8,938 bases of DNA from assembly GCA_003641425.1 (NCBI GenBank), contig QNAH01000094.1, positions 1 to 8,938 of the forward strand, written 5' to 3'. The notes below the pieces were generated by a model. That model saw only the letters and a list, made by a program, of their open reading frames with translations. It did not search any database and was not told the DNA's origin. Below are positions 8,401-8,938 of the stretch, piece by piece. The stretch is from Candidatus Zixiibacteriota bacterium (lineage in GTDB: Bacteria; Zixibacteria; MSB-5A5; GN15; PGXB01). Within the stretch, counting starts at the first letter, position 1. Every line of letters begins with the position of its first letter. A program made the position numbers and the translations under genes.

Positions 8401-8938
8401 GTATGCCCCGTAACTGATATTCATGTCGACAATATTATCATCGATATCCGAATAATCGACCGGGAAACACTGCGGGGTAGGCGCGCAGAGACTGACCGAA
8501 TAATCATCAGCCGAAACGACCACCGGCACGCTGTTTATTTTTACATTGATACAAATATCCGCTGTATCGGCGCCGCACACGCCGACCGCCTCAACTGTGA
8601 AGCAGTATATTCCGGAAGTGTCGGCATTGAAGCTAAGCAAACCGGTCGTGCTGTTAATCTCCCCCGCCCCGTCAATCATGAAATAATTAACCGGGCCGTT
8701 ATCAGTAGCATCGGCAATAATTTGATATTCAAGATTCCCCGGTTCACAGACAAACATGCTCGTGTCGCCGGTAACTATTTCAGGCGGACCGTAAATCATA
8801 ACATCAACAGCAAATGAGCATGTGTCTTCGCCACATTCATTAAACAGCGAAAGAGAGATTTCGTAATGACCGGAAGTGTCGGCATTGAAACAGATCATGC
8901 CGTCTACATAATAGCCAATGGGTAATACAGCGACCGTC
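2467..8938 (-). CDS. Giant secreted repeat protein with cohesin-like, dockerin-like and sorting-like C-terminal modules (5' partial)
   Basis: This frame is 2156 residues long in the window and still open at 8938; the codons upstream of the first Met (8898) continue the same repeat, so the true start and any signal peptide lie outside. Numbering from the first full codon (8937), the order is: about 20 tandem Ig-like units (1-1659), a cohesin-like module (about 1660-1810), a linker, a dockerin-like module (about 1869-1940), a second cohesin-like module (about 1943-2062) and a C-terminal sorting-like domain (2065-2156) ending KKMTLLK. The repeats are rich in Asp, Thr and paired cysteines and poor in Lys/Arg, pointing to an oxidising extracytoplasmic location. 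No catalytic domain is visible. A structural or adhesive surface role is inference. The gene is convergent with the smc-rlmH cluster and has its own terminator. Such architectures are known to me from FCB-group genomes, but I do not recognise this exact protein. Confidence 0.93.
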   Translation of the reverse strand, partial: TVAVLPIGYYVDGMICFNADTSGHYEISLSLFNECGEDTCSFAVDVMIYGPPEIVTGDTSMFVCEPGNLEYQIIADATDNGPVNYFMIDGAGEINSTTGLLSFNADTSGIYCFTVEAVGVCGADTADICINVKINSVPVVVSADDYSVSLCAPTPQCFPVDYSDIDDNIVDMNISYGAYSHGYVCFTPEASGSYEFIITVTDACGAVAADTTVVDVIMNTAPMVISAPDIDTFMCDLAEICIDVDISDSEENIESIISGPGEYNPGTGRVCFMPDAEGTYYIVTTATDSCGLYDSDTTMINITLGESAEIICPIEPIDIFLCEPQEYCFPLDINAESALTSYGTYANGQLCFFVDTAGTYIIEIIADAQCGSDTCQITFNVIMGDVADVICPNDTSMTICGPETICLPVTVTPANAVVTVSPSGNYVDGNICFDAEQSGTYEIMVKAESECGVDSCSFTVDVAFNQSPEIVSGDTTFFDCYLAEMYIYQVVATDYESDKITYKLLSGFGNIDPAGGLITFSPDSAGKYCFEVEASDYCGADTAEICFTIDLNSPPVVVSGPDTTVLTCDWSDICIPVEVSDVDDNIETITSNIGTYANGEVCFGIYEEGTFEVITTAMDVCGATDSDTTLVTVILGESPALECPVDTSIFICAPDTLCIPIGGVPEGARLTISPPSVWYDSDKQSLCFYTNCSIEKDIKIVAETDCAIDSCMFLVDVTMNSEPLVIMRPDTAVSLCGPEEICISVGITDADDNIVDVEVSPGAVYDAFTGNVCFTPNTSGDNVIKVRAVDACGAYDLDSTVVTVNFNSGPSVDAPESYDAFNCEISEVCFPAEIYDTDNNIANVTVLPSGTYDPASGNVCFTPNDVGIYQIIIAAIDSCGFMDADTTLVNVAGNRPPTVAAADTSVFSCGRVTLCIPVSIDDPDGNLDVVYAQGAGYYQGYACFSTSVSGIREIIITAVDSCGAYSADTIYADITINSAPVVVSGPDTSVFQCDFAEICVDVDISDADDNIDIIETNHGMYDAASGKVCFTPTEAGSYEVRITATDGCGRIGESTTLVTVETTVAAQIDCPIEPIDLYLCRPELVCYELGISPEEAVVTASYGYYENGNLCFQADTAGTYIIDVSAETVCGGDQCTLAFNVEVGVEARIECPADTLVFLCDVAEICLPVGVTPDYAQVAVSPIGTYADGSVCFTADTAGQYAITIIAVTDCGADTCTVSVDVDFNDAPVVDAGNDTTYFQCDFVEICRPVSVFDPDNTIDSVVVTPYGLYSELTGSVCFTPPDVGEYCMTVTAYDECGATDSDVFCITVTTGPRAKIECPTEPFFERLCDPGEICVPMMITPATAEISVSFGTYADGNLCFFADTAGLYNITVIASEICADDTCVVPINVAFDEYVSIGCPSLPTSATLCTPDTVSILVPISPSSASINIKPAGIYDFQSQTLKFFADTSGHYEVTIIAGSPCSVDTCVVEADVNIYHIPEITCPGDIDTLVCLSEFSEICFPVQVVGAEVEVTVMPEGNYSGGMVCIPIREAGLHTTTIIASSLCGADTCIMDINIIANEAPVLAVPEDLIIPWCDDETDPLCIDGIFAEDNEGDTLTITQLCGPGEFTLAGEDSGAVCFNPPNIDSTYEFCFEVTDGCSADSQAFLVTVFPSPSCSVCVDVSIETDSSYVVGYTAPVRIMIETNEQIGGFDLLIGYDISALTFGYALQGDDISGWEYFTYRIIDNNNCGAGCPSGLLRLVGIADENDGAGHPPVEELQPSGILARLGMKITNDQNLGGQFLPLSFYWIDCGDNSFADPDGTELFIDARIYSSEDELIWDEFDDANYPEASRPLGLGAVDSCLEGDKTTPERCVYFHNGGIRAKRPEDIDDRGDVNLNGVPYEISDAVVFTNYFIYGISAFQTNVDGQTAATDINADGFTLTVADLVYLVRVIVGDAEAIPKISPNMLNVDLTASVKNNNLSVTAGSDCAVGAALLVFEYDGIRPQMPVLGEMARGMDMAYNITDREIRVLIYSYEHGRAIDAGEGELLNIDYTGNGHISLVETSLASYHGDVIRTNLTTSLLPEEFSVSQNYPNPFNPVTSVDLSIPVACKWEMHIYNINGQCVRQFGGEANPGVMTVTWDGLSDDGQMVASGIYFYKVQAGEFTAKKKMTLLK
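2470..2745 (-). other. FlgD-like / type IX sorting-like C-terminal domain of the giant protein
   Basis: The last 92 residues (2065-2156) open with the hallmark NYPNPFNPVT, continue with IYNINGQCVRQF and VTWDGLSDDGQMVASGIYFY, and close with KKKMTLLK. This is the FlgD Ig-like / type A sorting-like tail found on many secreted proteins of the FCB group. In Bacteroidetes such tails direct export and surface anchoring through the type IX system. Whether this organism has that system cannot be seen here, so the anchoring role is inference. Confidence 0.88.
2752..3111 (-). other. Cohesin-like module 2 of the giant protein
   Basis: Residues about 1943-2062 follow the dockerin directly. Features are NNNLSVTAGSDCAVGAALLVFEYDG at the start, an IRVLIYSYEHGRAIDAGEGELLNIDY segment and HISLVETSLAS near the end. 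The alternation of exposed and buried residues and the GEGELLNIDY strand resemble the C-terminal half of cohesin-like modules. The call is tentative: it could equally be described as an unassigned beta-sandwich linker between the dockerin and the sorting-like tail. Confidence 0.45.
3118..3333 (-). other. Dockerin-type I-like module of the giant protein
   Basis: Residues about 1869-1940 hold two EF-hand-like calcium loops, each followed by a helix: GDVNLNGVPYEISDAVVF (start near nt 3318) and TDINADGFTLTVADLVYL (Asp of DIN at nt 3198). Asp/Asn ligands occupy the alternating positions expected for dockerin loops. The first loop appears one residue longer than the classical loop before its final Asp, a variant I associate with FCB-group proteins. 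Dockerins bind calcium and usually a cohesin partner; here the partner could be one of the flanking cohesin-like modules or another protein, which is unknown. Confidence 0.75.
3508..3960 (-). other. Cohesin-like module 1 of the giant protein
   Basis: Residues about 1660-1810 begin CVDVSIETD and contain IGGFDLLIGYDISALTF and GILARLGMKITND, the beta-sandwich pattern of cohesin-type modules (a gently hydrophobic strand, then a Gly-Phe-Asp strand, then a late GxLAxLxF-like strand). This is pattern recognition only; divergence from cellulosomal cohesins is large and binding to a dockerin is not implied. A Cys pair in NNNCGAGCPSG and another near the linker (DSCLEGD, ERCVYF) may be disulfide-bonded. 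Confidence 0.55.
3961..8937 (-). repeat. Tandem array of about 20 Cys-rich Ig-like units (protein-level repeat)
   Basis: Units run leftwards from 8937. Unit starts are: partial 0 at 8937, 1 at 8784, 2 at 8526, 3 at 8274, 4 at 8016, 5 at 7779, 6 at 7536, 7 at 7275, 8 at 7023, 9 at 6771, 10 at 6510, 11 at 6249, 12 at 6000, 13 at 5745, 14 at 5502, 15 at 5256, 16 at 4998, 17 at 4752, 18 at 4500, and divergent 19 at 4251. Complete units are 79-87 residues; unit 19 is 97. Flavour A (2, 3, 7, 9-12, 15) starts near PVVVSGPDT and has EIC, DADDNI, VCFTP and DxCG. Flavour B (4, 5, 8, 13, 14, 16-18, and the partial 0) starts near IxCPxDT and has TPAxA, YADGxLCF, ADTAGxY and CGxDTC; its CP...C layout resembles HYR domains. 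Units 1 and 6 are a third variant. DNA identity between units is limited, so the array is old or diversified. Confidence 0.9.

Noticed and set aside
3961..8937. Regular spacing of similar DNA segments, considered as a CRISPR or satellite array
   Set aside because: The period is about 250 bases, identity is mainly at protein level, and one open frame crosses the whole stretch; it is a coding repeat.

Overview
The window looks like a bacterial chromosome fragment of moderate GC. It is probably from an uncultured member of the FCB superphylum, and my best guess is Zixibacteria. The guess rests on the architecture of the giant minus-strand protein: a YPNPFNP-type C-terminal tail, a dockerin-like module with a two-residue-longer first loop, and cohesin-like modules in the same chain. 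It has not been tested by any search.

Left part (1-2401, plus strand): four tightly packed housekeeping genes. These are the C-terminal end of smc (chromosome condensation ATPase), ftsY (signal-recognition-particle receptor), a YjbQ/UPF0047 family gene, and rlmH (23S rRNA pseudouridine methyltransferase). smc and ftsY are 16 bases apart, ftsY and the YjbQ gene overlap by 11 bases, and the YjbQ gene and rlmH share one base (TGATG). They are very likely co-transcribed and at least partly translationally coupled. The YjbQ gene appears to use a TTG start placed by a GGAGG ribosome-binding site inside the end of ftsY.

Junction (2402-2466): a 65-base convergent intergenic gap. It holds a rho-independent terminator that is good only in the minus-strand direction.

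Right part (2467-8938, minus strand): one enormous reading frame, 2156 codons visible, still open at the right edge with its N-terminus outside the window. It encodes a secreted or surface protein. About 20 tandem Cys-rich, Asp/Thr-rich Ig-like units of 79-97 residues are followed by a cohesin-like module, a dockerin-like module, a second cohesin-like module and a 92-residue FlgD-like/type IX sorting-like tail. The units fall into at least two flavours. Cysteines are gained and lost in matched pairs, which lets three disulfide pairings be predicted from sequence alone. The unit order suggests block duplications. This protein is the most unusual item here; no complete new multi-gene system is visible.
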